A program made the position numbers and the translations under genes. Positions 1-6,172 of a stretch of 7,842 nt of DNA are shown piece by piece (positions within the stretch are counted from its first letter, which is position 1; each line of letters starts with the position of its first letter). The DNA is taken from contig CAKXAF010000032.1 of NCBI GenBank assembly GCA_934869045.1, positions 4,920 to 12,761 of the forward strand, given 5' to 3'. This DNA is from an uncultured Nitrososphaerota archaeon (lineage in GTDB: Bacteria > Bacillota > Clostridia > Oscillospirales > Ruminococcaceae). Below the pieces are notes generated by a model, which was given only the letters and a program-made list of their open reading frames with translations, did no database searches and was not told the DNA's origin.

Positions 1-156
1 CTCCGTCAGCACTTCCTCCATGAGATCGGCCTGTTCCCGCATATCGCCGATTAACTCTCGCAGTTCCATGCTCACTTCGTCCCTCTGATCCTTTGGAAGC
101 CGCCGGACGACCTGGTAAATATACTGCTCCATCAGCAGCTGCTCTTCTCGCGTCAT
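1..156 (-). CDS. HAAS/DUF1700-like membrane-associated protein, N-terminal part (cut by window edge)
   Basis: Only the first 52 residues are in the window; the frame is still open at base 1. They start MTREEQLLMEQYIYQVVRRL and continue with a charged helical stretch containing LPKDQRDEVSMELRELIGDM. The pattern of a hydrophobic heptad, then 'LPxxxRxxVxxELxxxIxDM', resembles the helical HAAS/DUF1700 (permease-prefix) domain that usually precedes membrane helices. No membrane segment is visible in this part. The ATG overlaps the padR stop as ATGA, and AAGGAGG (170-164) sits 7 nt upstream inside padR, so the two are translationally coupled. Known context: PadR repressors are often cotranscribed with HAAS-domain membrane proteins, which are thought to respond to envelope or drug stress. 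The product may therefore be the controlled target, or part of the sensing unit, of the PadR next to it. The gene itself is well supported; the family name rests on a short stretch. Confidence 0.65.
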   Translation of the reverse strand, partial: MTREEQLLMEQYIYQVVRRLPKDQRDEVSMELRELIGDMREQADLMEEVLTE

Positions 157-497
157 ATCGCATCCTCCTTCAGCAACTGTTCTATTCCCGCGGCCATCTT
201 CTGCCACTGAGTTTTCAGCTGTGCATAAATCCGGTTTCCTTCCCCAGTCCGCTGGTAGTATTTCCGCGGTTTGGAACCGCCCGTTTCCCACCTGCTCTGC
301 AAAAGGCCCTGCTTTTCCAGGCGTCGGAGCAGCGGGTACAGGGTGTTTGGATCAATTTCCACCCCCTGTTTCTCCAGGCTCTGTACCAGGGCATACCCAT
401 ACTTGGGTTCTCCCATCTGGCTGAGGACGCTGAGCACTAGCATCCCCCGCCTGAGCTCCAGCAAAAGTCCTCCCAGCAGATTCTTTTCTTCCTCCAA
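153..497 (-). CDS. PadR-family transcriptional regulator
   Basis: A small winged-helix repressor of about 114 residues, the usual size of the short PadR subfamily. Visible signatures are the N-terminal helix (LLLELRRGMLVLSVLSQMGE), the 'YGYALVQSLEKQGVEIDPNTLYPLLRRLEKQGLL' recognition region, then a wing with GGSKPRKYYQRTGEG and a C-terminal dimerisation helix. A GTG start at 506 is possible, but I chose TTG at 497. GAGGTGA (509-503) lies 5 nt upstream of the TTG, the GTG lies inside that Shine-Dalgarno, and the predicted transcript starts near 511, leaving the GTG a 5-nt leader. The promoter just upstream contains a perfect inverted repeat, so autorepression is likely. The stop overlaps the next gene as ATGA. 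Inference: it controls itself and the HAAS-type protein. The ligand is unknown; known PadR proteins respond to phenolics, drugs or envelope stress. Confidence 0.93.
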   Translation of the reverse strand: MEEEKNLLGGLLLELRRGMLVLSVLSQMGEPKYGYALVQSLEKQGVEIDPNTLYPLLRRLEKQGLLQSRWETGGSKPRKYYQRTGEGNRIYAQLKTQWQKMAAGIEQLLKEDAI

Positions 498-517
498 ACC
501 TCTCACCTCTTGCTGCT

Positions 518-547
518 ATTATACTGTATGATACACAGTATTGTCAA
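518..547 (-). promoter_or_regulatory. padR promoter, sigma-A type
   Basis: A near-perfect vegetative promoter: TTGACA at 547-542 and TATAAT at 523-518 with an 18-bp spacer. The expected start is the A at about 511, giving a leader of only about 14 nt to the TTG at 497. Both hexamers match consensus fully, so the promoter should be strong unless repressed, which fits the operator lying between its two boxes. Confidence 0.85.
521..541. promoter_or_regulatory. Putative PadR operator, perfect inverted repeat
   Basis: Arms ATACTGT and ACAGTAT are exact reverse complements of 7 bp separated by 7 bp (GTATCAT), giving a 21-bp dyad. It fills the -35/-10 spacer of the padR promoter and covers half of the -10 box, so a bound dimer would block RNA polymerase. 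PadR regulators are known to bind AT-rich dyads with ATAC/GTAT-like ends in their own promoters. Assignment to this PadR is by position only. Confidence 0.75.
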
Positions 548-573
548 TACCACATTATAAAAATTCTTTTATG

Positions 574-613
574 AAATGTAAAAACCGCCCCCGGCTGTCT
601 GCCGGAAGCGGTT
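574..613 (-). terminator. Intrinsic terminator after the LCP gene
   Basis: Read on the minus strand, AACCGC-TT-CCGGC pairs with GCCGG-GG-GCGGTT around the 5-nt loop AGACA. In RNA this is a 13-bp stem in which two U·G wobbles close the middle, and it is followed by UUU-ACA-UUU. On the plus strand the same two positions are C/A mismatches, so the hairpin is built for minus-strand transcripts. It lies about 68 nt past the LCP stop and just before the padR promoter, separating the two units. Confidence 0.75.
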
Positions 614-681
614 CTGTTTTCCCGTTCATTCATTTCTGCCTGCTTACGCAAATACGCCTTTCTGCTTGGGTGGAAGCCCTG

Positions 682-1698
682 TCAAGGCTGAACCGGCATG
701 AGATCGTTGTAAATGAAATCATGGAGCTTCTGCCGGGTTGCCTCCAAATCGCAGTTCAGGTACAAAACGCCGTCAATTTTTAGGTTTCCGCCATCAATCA
801 GATCCTCGTTGCAGGGGAACCGGACGTCCTCCATGCTGACATCCCGCAGCAGAATCCCCGCCATATCCATGATCTCGCTCAACTCAAGGGAGGTTTCCAC
901 CACCGGGAGCATCTTCTGGATCATATCCGGGTACTGAAGGGGGTTCATGGATTTCCCCTTTTTGAAAATCGCCTGCATCACGTTGCGCTGACGCTGTGTA
1001 CGCTCAAAGTCCGCGTTGCCGACGTACCGGATCCGGGCATATCCCACCGCCTGCATACCGCTGAGCGTCTGCAGGCCGGCCTTTTGAATGGTATCCACTT
1101 TGCTGCCGTCCATAGCAGCCTGTTCAATCATATTGTGGTTGGCGTCCTGCCGCTCCGCCTCAGAAATGTCGATTTCCACGCCTCCCACCGCATCTACAAT
1201 GGCAGCCATTTCGCTGAAATTGACCGTGACATAATCCGTGATGTTCAGGCCGAACAGCTGGTTAAGCGTTTTCACTGCCAGTGTGGGACCGCCATAAAAA
1301 TAGGCGCTGTTCAGCTTGTTCTTGCCATACCCGTCAATGGGGACATAGCTGTCCCGCATCACTGAGGCCAGCTTGATTTTGTTATGACGCTTGTCTACTG
1401 TGGCGATCATGATAACATCAGAACGCGCCGCCTCATTTTCCGTCCGGCGGTCCACACCGAACAGCGCAATATTCGTAATCGACGCATCCGAAGAATCATC
1501 CGTCAGTCCGGACTCCACAGGCTGGGAGGTAATTCCAAGCTCCGAGAGATCCGAAGGAAGCTCCGTCCGGCTGTTATTGAACAGCTGAAGAGTCTGGTAA
1601 ATATAATGAATCCCCCACCCGATAAAGCACAGCAGTGCCAGCAGAAGGATGGTTGTTATCAATTTTTTGGTTTTCAGCTTTCTCCGTCGTTTCGCCAT
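682..1698 (-). CDS. LytR-CpsA-Psr (LCP) family cell-wall glycopolymer transferase
   Basis: LCP proteins move undecaprenyl-phosphate-linked glycopolymers (teichoic acids, capsule, other wall polysaccharides) onto peptidoglycan on the outer membrane face. This product has 338 residues: a basic N-terminus (MAKRRRKLKTKK), one membrane helix at about 13-36, a short Ser/Asp-rich linker, then the LCP domain at about 75-245. The family marks are all present: LFGVDRR (79-85), RSDVIMIATV (92-101), SVMRDSYV (112-119), the region ending VGGVEIDI, and YARIRYVGNADFERTQRQRNV with its conserved arginines (220-240). About 90 residues follow, with no second known domain. I chose the ATG at 1698, with AAGGGA 9 nt upstream, over the TTG at 1788; that longer frame would start inside the -35 box of the gene's own promoter. 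It is flanked by its own promoter and terminator, so it is probably a single-gene unit. The exact glycopolymer cannot be told. Confidence 0.95.
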   Translation of the reverse strand: MAKRRRKLKTKKLITTILLLALLCFIGWGIHYIYQTLQLFNNSRTELPSDLSELGITSQPVESGLTDDSSDASITNIALFGVDRRTENEAARSDVIMIATVDKRHNKIKLASVMRDSYVPIDGYGKNKLNSAYFYGGPTLAVKTLNQLFGLNITDYVTVNFSEMAAIVDAVGGVEIDISEAERQDANHNMIEQAAMDGSKVDTIQKAGLQTLSGMQAVGYARIRYVGNADFERTQRQRNVMQAIFKKGKSMNPLQYPDMIQKMLPVVETSLELSEIMDMAGILLRDVSMEDVRFPCNEDLIDGGNLKIDGVLYLNCDLEATRQKLHDFIYNDLMPVQP

Positions 1699-1759
1699 TT
1701 TTCCGGATCCCTTCTTCTCTGTCTCTGGTACGCCCAGCAGCCTGCACGGCAACAGGATT

Positions 1760-1788
1760 AGTATAACATATTCCGCTAAAAACCGCAA
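1760..1788 (-). promoter_or_regulatory. LCP gene promoter with extended -10
   Basis: TATACT at 1765-1760 is preceded by TGT (1768-1766), an extended -10. TTGCGG at 1788-1783 is a weak -35 at a 17-bp spacing. Transcription would begin near 1753, giving a leader of about 55 nt to the ATG at 1698. The -35 box touches the foot of the ychF terminator stem. Confidence 0.65.
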
Positions 1789-1833
1789 CCGTCCGCCAAG
1801 AAAACCTTTCTTAAGATTTTCTTAGCGGACGGT
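1778..1833 (-). terminator. Long hairpin terminator after ychF
   Basis: On the minus strand ACCGTCCGC-T-AAGAAAA pairs with TTTTCTT-G-GCGGACGGT. This is a 17-bp stem (9 bp, one U·G wobble, 7 bp) with a 12-nt loop, starting 13 nt after the ychF stop. A run of five U residues (1782-1778) comes 5 nt after the stem rather than directly, so termination may be partial. The plus-strand version has an A/C mismatch at the wobble position. Confidence 0.65.
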
Positions 1834-1846
1834 CATAAAGCTGACT

Positions 1847-2941
1847 TCAAACGTTGAACCGGAACAGGACGATATCGCCATCCTGCATGACGTAGTCCTT
1901 GCCTTCCAGCCGGACCAGACCCTTTTCCTTGGCTGCTGCCATGGTCCCGCAGGCCATCAGGTCGTCAAACGCCACCACCTCGGCACGGATAAAACCCCGT
2001 TCGAAATCCGTGTGGATTTTCCCGGCAGCCTGAGGCGCCTTGGTCCCCTTGGTAATGGTCCAAGCCCGGACCTCCGGCTCTCCGGCAGTGAGAAAGGAGA
2101 TGTATCCCAGCAGCGCGTAGCCCTCCCGGATGATGCGGTTCAGGCCGCTTTCCTTCAAGTTCAGATCCGCCAGGAATTCCTGCTTCTCCTCGTCGGTCAT
2201 GTCCGCGATTTCTTCTTCGATTTTGGCGCAGATGGGCAGCACGGCCGCCTTCTCCTCCGCTGCGATTTTTGCCACCGCCTGGTAATGGGGGTTGTTCTCA
2301 TAACCGTTTATGAAGTCATCCTCGCACATGTTGGCAGCATAAATAATGGGTTTATTGGACAGCAGCGGCGAGGAGGCGATCATGCCCGCTTCTTCCTCGG
2401 TATAGGGAAAGCTCCGGGCACTTTTCCCCTCTTCCAGGTGGGCCATGAGCCGCTCCAGGAAATCCAGCTCAGCGGCATATTTTTTGTCTGCCCGAACCAG
2501 CTTCTGGGTCTTGGCGATCCGCCGTTCCAGAATCTCCATGTCCGCGAAAATCAGCTCCAGGTTGATAGTCTCAATATCCCTGGCCGCGCCGATGGCGCCC
2601 TCCACGTGGATAACATCCTCATCCTCAAAGCAGCGGACGACGTGGACGATGGCATCCGCCTCCCGGATGTCCGCCAGGAACTTATTGCCCAGTCCCTCGC
2701 CCTTGGAAGCGCCCTTAACCAGCCCGGCGATGTCCATAAACTCCAGCACCGCAGGGGTGAACTTCTTGGGGTGATACATCTCCGCCAGCTTGTCCAGCCG
2801 CTCATCGGGAACCGATACGACCCCCACGTTCGGCTCGATCGTACAGAACGGATAATTCGCGGACTCCGCGCCCGCGTTGGTCAGCGCGTTGAACAGGGTG
2901 CTTTTTCCCACATTGGGGAGGCCCACCATACCTAGTTTCAT
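1847..2941 (-). CDS. ychF: Ribosome-associated ATPase YchF/Ola1 family
   Basis: YchF is a universally conserved Obg-related P-loop protein that prefers ATP to GTP and binds the ribosome; it is linked to stress and translation control. The 364 residues match the usual family length. Visible in order are the P-loop GLPNVGKST (7-15), the switch region with PFCTIEPNVG (31-40), the G3 motif DIAGLVKGAS (70-79), a coiled-coil-like helical insert (about 128-175), and NMCED at 204-208. In that last motif NxxE replaces the NKxD of GTPases, which is the basis of ATP preference. The C-terminal TGS domain (about 280-364) ends in the typical DGDIVLFRFNV. The ATG has AAGGAG 8 nt upstream. I see no clear promoter in the 242-bp spacer before it, so it may depend on read-through from argS or on a weak promoter I cannot recognise. 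Confidence 0.98.
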   Translation of the reverse strand: MKLGMVGLPNVGKSTLFNALTNAGAESANYPFCTIEPNVGVVSVPDERLDKLAEMYHPKKFTPAVLEFMDIAGLVKGASKGEGLGNKFLADIREADAIVHVVRCFEDEDVIHVEGAIGAARDIETINLELIFADMEILERRIAKTQKLVRADKKYAAELDFLERLMAHLEEGKSARSFPYTEEEAGMIASSPLLSNKPIIYAANMCEDDFINGYENNPHYQAVAKIAAEEKAAVLPICAKIEEEIADMTDEEKQEFLADLNLKESGLNRIIREGYALLGYISFLTAGEPEVRAWTITKGTKAPQAAGKIHTDFERGFIRAEVVAFDDLMACGTMAAAKEKGLVRLEGKDYVMQDGDIVLFRFNV

Positions 2942-2975
2942 CGGTTTCTCTCCTTGCCCTCATGAATTTCTTGCG

Positions 2976-3086
2976 TTACAAAGCAAAATGCTCTTTAATC
3001 CGCCTGGCAGTCTCGTCCGGCGGCAGATGGCTATTGTCGATCCGGAGGTAATTGGAAAAAGGGATCTCCCTGGAGGCTTTCCAATC
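2976..3086 (-). pseudogene. Possible C-terminal remnant of a P-loop kinase/AAA-type gene
   Basis: The minus frame ending TAA at 2976 encodes DWKASREIPFSNYLRIDN followed by SHLPPDETARRIKEHFAL. The order 'IPFxxYLxIDNxxLPPxETAxxIxxxF' reads like the last helix and strand of a small nucleotide/shikimate-kinase-like ATPase, where the final helix follows an 'IDNT' strand. No P-loop, no start codon with a ribosome binding site, and no upstream homologous part are present: further upstream the frame runs into GC-rich hairpins and then out of frame into argS. A severed gene end is therefore more likely than a functional small protein. The family recognition is from memory of the pattern only; a chance open frame cannot be excluded. 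Confidence 0.4.
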
Positions 3087-3087
3087 C

Positions 3088-3130
3088 CTTTGGGGAACCT
3101 CCCCCAGAGGCGCGCAGCTTGTCGCGCGCC
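3088..3130. repeat. Pair of adjacent GC-rich inverted repeats
   Basis: Two hairpins sit end to end. TGGGG (3091-3095) and CCCCA (3102-3106) enclose 6 nt, with the stem extendable by 2-3 pairs. GGCGCGC (3109-3115) and GCGCGCC (3124-3130) enclose 8 nt. No U-run follows either on either strand, so they are not ordinary terminators. They lie exactly where the kinase-like remnant loses coherence, which suggests a small intergenic repeat or a recombination scar. Confidence 0.5.
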
Positions 3131-3133
3131 AGC

Positions 3134-3185
3134 AAAAACCCAGCGCGTAAGACTCCCGCCGCACCGGCTTGGCAGTCCGGGCGCT
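3134..3185 (-). terminator. Candidate terminator after argS (weak)
   Basis: On the minus strand AGCGC (3185-3181, overlapping the argS stop) can pair with GCGCT (3146-3142). GACT/AGTC pairs lie further in, and GGG-TTTTT (3141-3134) follows. The stem is interrupted by internal loops and its strength is uncertain. If it works, it ends the ddl-murI-DUF1934-argS transcript; if not, ychF is read through. Confidence 0.35.
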
Positions 3186-4872
3186 ACATGGAGGCAGGGG
3201 CGTCGATTTTGAGGATGGTCAGCACATTTTTCAGGGTAGTACGGGCTGCCATACAGAGCGCCAGCCTGGCCTGCATCAGAGGCTCGTCGTCCCCGTAAAC
3301 CTTGCAGGCCGTGTAGAATTTGTGGAACAGCGAACCCAGATCCAACGCGTAACGGGTCATCTTGGCGGGATCATAAGCCTTGGCCGCCTCAATGATTTCC
3401 GCCGGGAACCGGGCGATATGCCGGATCAGCGCGATTTCCTCCGGCGTATTCAGGGCTTCCAGCTCCTCATCTGTAACTTCCCGGAGCGAAATGCCCTCGG
3501 CGTCCAGCTTTTTGAAAATCGAGCAGATCCGCGCGTGGGCATACTGCACGTAGTATACCGGGTTCTGGCTGGACTGCTCCACCGCCAGATCCAGGTCAAA
3601 GTCAAACTGGGAGTTGGCCTCCCGAAGGTTGAAGTAGAAGCGGGCGGCATCGATGGGCACTTCATCCAAGAGCGTCACCAGCGTGATTGCCTTGCCGGAG
3701 CGTTTGCTGAGCTTTACCCGTTCGCCGTTCCGCACCAAATTGACCATCTGCATCAGCACCACATCCAGGCGGTCCGGGTCGACGCCCAGCGCCTGGAGAG
3801 CCGCTTTCAGGCGGGGAACATAGCCGTGATGGTCCGCACCCAGCACGTCGATGGCTTTATCATAGCCTCGGGTGACCAGCTTTCCGTAGTGATAGGCGAT
3901 GTCGGGCACCACATAGGTGGGCACGCCGTTGGAGCGCACCAGCACAAAATCCTTGTCCGCCCCAAAATCAGTAGCGCGGAACCAGGTTGCTCCCTCCGCC
4001 TCGTAGGTGTGGCCCTTTTCCTTGAGCAGCTCCACCACCTTCATCACCGACCCGTCGGCGTGAAGGGAGGACTCCCGGAACCAGCGGTCATAATGAATGC
4101 GGTACTTGGCCAGATCGTTTTCCAGCCCCTGGATGTTCAGCGGCAGAGCAAAATCCACCAGTGCCTTCCGCCGCTCTTCCTCCGATGTGTTCAGATATTT
4201 GTCGCCATGGATGGCGGCAAAATTCTTCGCATGGTCGATGATATCCTGGCCGTGATAGCTATCCTCGGGCATTTCCACGCCCTCTTTGTACAGCTGCTGA
4301 TACCGCAGGTCCAGGGACAGGCCGAACTTGTTGATCTGGTTGCCGGCGTCGTTGACGTAAAATTCCCGGTCCACCTGATAACCGGCCCAATCCAGCACCG
4401 AGGCGATGCCGTCGCCCAGCGCACCGCCCCGAGCGTTGCCGATGTGCATAGGCCCGGTGGGATTGGCCGAAACAAATTCCACCAGCATCCGCTTACCGCC
4501 GCCAAAGTCCGTGCGGCCGTAACGTTGTTTCTCGTCCAGGGCAGACTTGACCACTCCGGCAAACCATCCCGGTGCCAAGGTGAAGTTAAGAAAGCCCGGG
4601 CCGGCCACTTCCAGCTTCTGAAAGCTCGTCCCTTCCAACTCTGCCGCGGCGGCCAGGGCCTCAGCGATCATCCGGGGAGCTTTTCGGAAGGCCTTGGCCG
4701 ACACCATGGCCAGGTTAGCGGCAAAGTCGCCGTGGGAGGAATCCCCGGGGATCTCCACGACAAAATCCGGTGCGGCCGCGTCGGGAAGGGTCCCCGCTTC
4801 CACGCAGCGGGCCAGAGCGGCGAGAAGGATCTCCCGGCACTCGTTTTTCGCGTCAAATATGGGGTTTGCCAT
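3184..4872 (-). CDS. argS: Arginyl-tRNA synthetase
   Basis: A class I synthetase that joins arginine to tRNA-Arg with ATP in the cytoplasm. The 562 residues fit the bacterial family. Seen in order are the N-terminal tRNA-binding (Add-1) domain, about 1-115, with PGDSSHGDFAANLAM; the HIGH motif as SANPTGPMHIGNARGG (HIGN at 143-146); the catalytic Rossmann core with YVNDAGNQINK and LGADHHGYVPRL; the KMSKS equivalent KLSKRSG (387-393); and the helical DALR anticodon domain to the C-terminus (QYAHARI, FHKFYTACKV). I start it at the ATG at 4872, which has AAAGGA 9 nt upstream; the TTG three codons earlier directly abuts that Shine-Dalgarno. It lies 35 nt after the DUF1934 gene, an arrangement also known from Bacillus (ywiB-argS). 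Confidence 0.98.
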   Translation of the reverse strand: MANPIFDAKNECREILLAALARCVEAGTLPDAAAPDFVVEIPGDSSHGDFAANLAMVSAKAFRKAPRMIAEALAAAAELEGTSFQKLEVAGPGFLNFTLAPGWFAGVVKSALDEKQRYGRTDFGGGKRMLVEFVSANPTGPMHIGNARGGALGDGIASVLDWAGYQVDREFYVNDAGNQINKFGLSLDLRYQQLYKEGVEMPEDSYHGQDIIDHAKNFAAIHGDKYLNTSEEERRKALVDFALPLNIQGLENDLAKYRIHYDRWFRESSLHADGSVMKVVELLKEKGHTYEAEGATWFRATDFGADKDFVLVRSNGVPTYVVPDIAYHYGKLVTRGYDKAIDVLGADHHGYVPRLKAALQALGVDPDRLDVVLMQMVNLVRNGERVKLSKRSGKAITLVTLLDEVPIDAARFYFNLREANSQFDFDLDLAVEQSSQNPVYYVQYAHARICSIFKKLDAEGISLREVTDEELEALNTPEEIALIRHIARFPAEIIEAAKAYDPAKMTRYALDLGSLFHKFYTACKVYGDDEPLMQARLALCMAARTTLKNVLTILKIDAPASM

Positions 4873-4907
4873 TTGAAACAATCCTTTCTATTGGCGGCGG
4901 GCCGGCT

Positions 4908-5330
4908 TCACGCCTCGCTCACCGAAATCTCCAGTTCGTTCTCGCTCATCAGCGACGAATTCATATCCAGTGTGTAGCGCAGGCGGAGGTCTCCCCCCGC
5001 GTCGGTAAAGGAGCAGTCCATGCTGTCGGTATATACGCCGATCTCCATGGGGTTGCCCATCATATCGTAGCTTCCGACGTTGCGCCTCCCCTTCTGTAGC
5101 ACCAGATGGGAGCTGGAACTCCCCCGGCGGATCAGCGTCACCCGGTCAGGGGCTTCGATCTTGACGGTGGTGGTGCAGCCTTCGAAGCCAGTTGTCTCAC
5201 TTTCGTCGTAGGTAATGTAATAGTGCTCGTTTTTCTTATACATGCTGCCGACTGTAAACAGCTCGGCAGTCGTTTGATCCGCGTCAACGGTGTAAACGCC
5301 TTTGATGCGGATGCTGACATCCTTTTTCAT
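4908..5330 (-). CDS. DUF1934 (YwiB-like) beta-barrel protein
   Basis: A 140-residue protein with no signal peptide or membrane helix, made almost wholly of alternating beta-strand patterns. It matches the DUF1934 layout: KKDVSIRIKGVYTVD at the N-terminus, HYYITYDESETTGFEGCTTTVKI (36-58), VTLIRRG, a central GSYDMMGNPMEIGVYT (86-101), and the closing LRYTLDMNSSLMSENELEISV. The family has a calycin-like barrel fold and no established biochemical role. In Bacillus subtilis the homologue YwiB is encoded next to argS, and the same adjacency is kept here. The ATG has AAAGG 7 nt upstream, overlapping the murI stop, and lies 14 nt after murI, so it is cotranscribed and probably coupled. Its function stays unknown; the constant company of argS is the only clue. 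Confidence 0.88.
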   Translation of the reverse strand: MKKDVSIRIKGVYTVDADQTTAELFTVGSMYKKNEHYYITYDESETTGFEGCTTTVKIEAPDRVTLIRRGSSSSHLVLQKGRRNVGSYDMMGNPMEIGVYTDSMDCSFTDAGGDLRLRYTLDMNSSLMSENELEISVSEA

Positions 5331-5344
5331 GGCAAAGCCTTTCT

Positions 5345-6172
5345 TCAGATGGTATCCGGATACGCCGTGATATCCGCTTTTTCCACATTGCCCCGGAATC
5401 CGCCGCCCAGGAAAAGGGCTGCGTTCTGGGTGAACTGCCCGGGATCGTCGCTGACATAAAACGCCGCCGTTCCCGCCTCTTCCCGGCCTGTGAGCAGATC
5501 CTTTTCCTCCAAAAGCCGCCGCGCATAGTCGGCCGCAGCCTTCCCGGAATCAATGAGCGCCGTTTCCGGTCCCATGGTATCTCCGATGATCCCGGCAATC
5601 ACCGGGTAGTGGGTGCATCCCAGGATAAGGGTGTCGCACCCCTCCTCCCGCAGCGACGCCAGGTAATCCTCGGCCACCAGCCGGGTCACCGGGTTTCCCC
5701 GCTCCACATAGCCGTTTTCCACCAGCGGAACAAACAGCGGGCAGGCCTTGGAAAAGACCCTCAGTTCCGGATTGATCCGCTTAAGCTCCCGCTCATACGC
5801 GCCGGTCCGAATAGTCGTCGCCGTGGCGATGACCCCAACCTTCCCATTTCGGGTAGCCGCCGCGGCCGCGCGGACCGTGGGGTGCAGCACCCCCGTATAG
5901 GGGAAGGCAAACCGCTCCGTCAGCGCCGCCGGCAGGGTGGTGGTCACCGTCCCGCAGGCCGCGATCACCATCTTCACCCCGTGGCTGAGGAGAAAATTGA
6001 CGTCCTGAATCGCGTACCGGACCACGGTTTCCGCGCTCCGGGTGCCGTAAGGGACCCGCCCGGTGTCGCCGAAATACACGATATCCTCACAGGGAAGCAC
6101 CCGCAACAGCTCCCGCACTGCGGTCAATCCCCCCATGCCGGAGTCCAATACGCCGATGGGACGGTTATCCAT
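5345..6172 (-). CDS. murI: Glutamate racemase
   Basis: Converts L- to D-glutamate, which MurD adds as the second residue of the peptidoglycan stem peptide. It has 275 residues, standard for the family. The two-domain Asp/Glu racemase fold is seen with GVLDSGMGGLT (7-17, D10 and S11), YFGDTGRVPYGTRS (33-46), the first catalytic cysteine C73 in VIAACGTVTTTLP, GVLHPTVRAA, and the second catalytic cysteine C186 in LGCTHYPVI (184-192, with H188). Oddity: the first cysteine motif reads ACGTV where the classic signature is ACNTA, so glycine replaces the asparagine after the cysteine; all other key residues are present. The start overlaps the end of ddl by 8 nt, with purine-rich GGCGGAAAG just upstream inside ddl, pointing to translational coupling. 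Confidence 0.96.
   Translation of the reverse strand: MDNRPIGVLDSGMGGLTAVRELLRVLPCEDIVYFGDTGRVPYGTRSAETVVRYAIQDVNFLLSHGVKMVIAACGTVTTTLPAALTERFAFPYTGVLHPTVRAAAAATRNGKVGVIATATTIRTGAYERELKRINPELRVFSKACPLFVPLVENGYVERGNPVTRLVAEDYLASLREEGCDTLILGCTHYPVIAGIIGDTMGPETALIDSGKAAADYARRLLEEKDLLTGREEAGTAAFYVSDDPGQFTQNAALFLGGGFRGNVEKADITAYPDTI

Noticed and set aside
382..393. KLSKR in ArgS (residues 387-391; base 3708 region) as an altered KMSKS motif signalling a defective enzyme
   Set aside because: Arginyl-tRNA synthetases commonly depart from the strict KMSKS form. HIGN and the rest of the core are intact, so nothing suggests loss of function. The coordinates listed are residue numbers in ArgS.
1699..1788. 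30-residue N-terminal extension of the LCP protein from a TTG at 1788
   Set aside because: The TTG is part of the -35 box, and the extension would put a second hydrophobic stretch before the normal basic N-terminus and membrane anchor.
2012..2935. Plus-strand open frame of about 300 codons opposite ychF
   Set aside because: It is the complement of a full-length YchF with intact motifs, and its product has no family features.
2976..3164. Genuine 62-residue protein starting at a GTG at 3164
   Set aside because: There is no Shine-Dalgarno, the first half is coded by hairpin DNA and rich in Cys/Trp/Arg, and only the tail looks like protein. It is treated as a gene remnant instead.
3169..4977. 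Plus-strand open frame of about 600 codons opposite argS
   Set aside because: It mirrors argS in full, encodes a low-complexity His/Gln/Arg-rich sequence with no domain, and lacks a ribosome binding site. It is a by-product of GC-rich codon use in a clearly genuine gene on the other strand.
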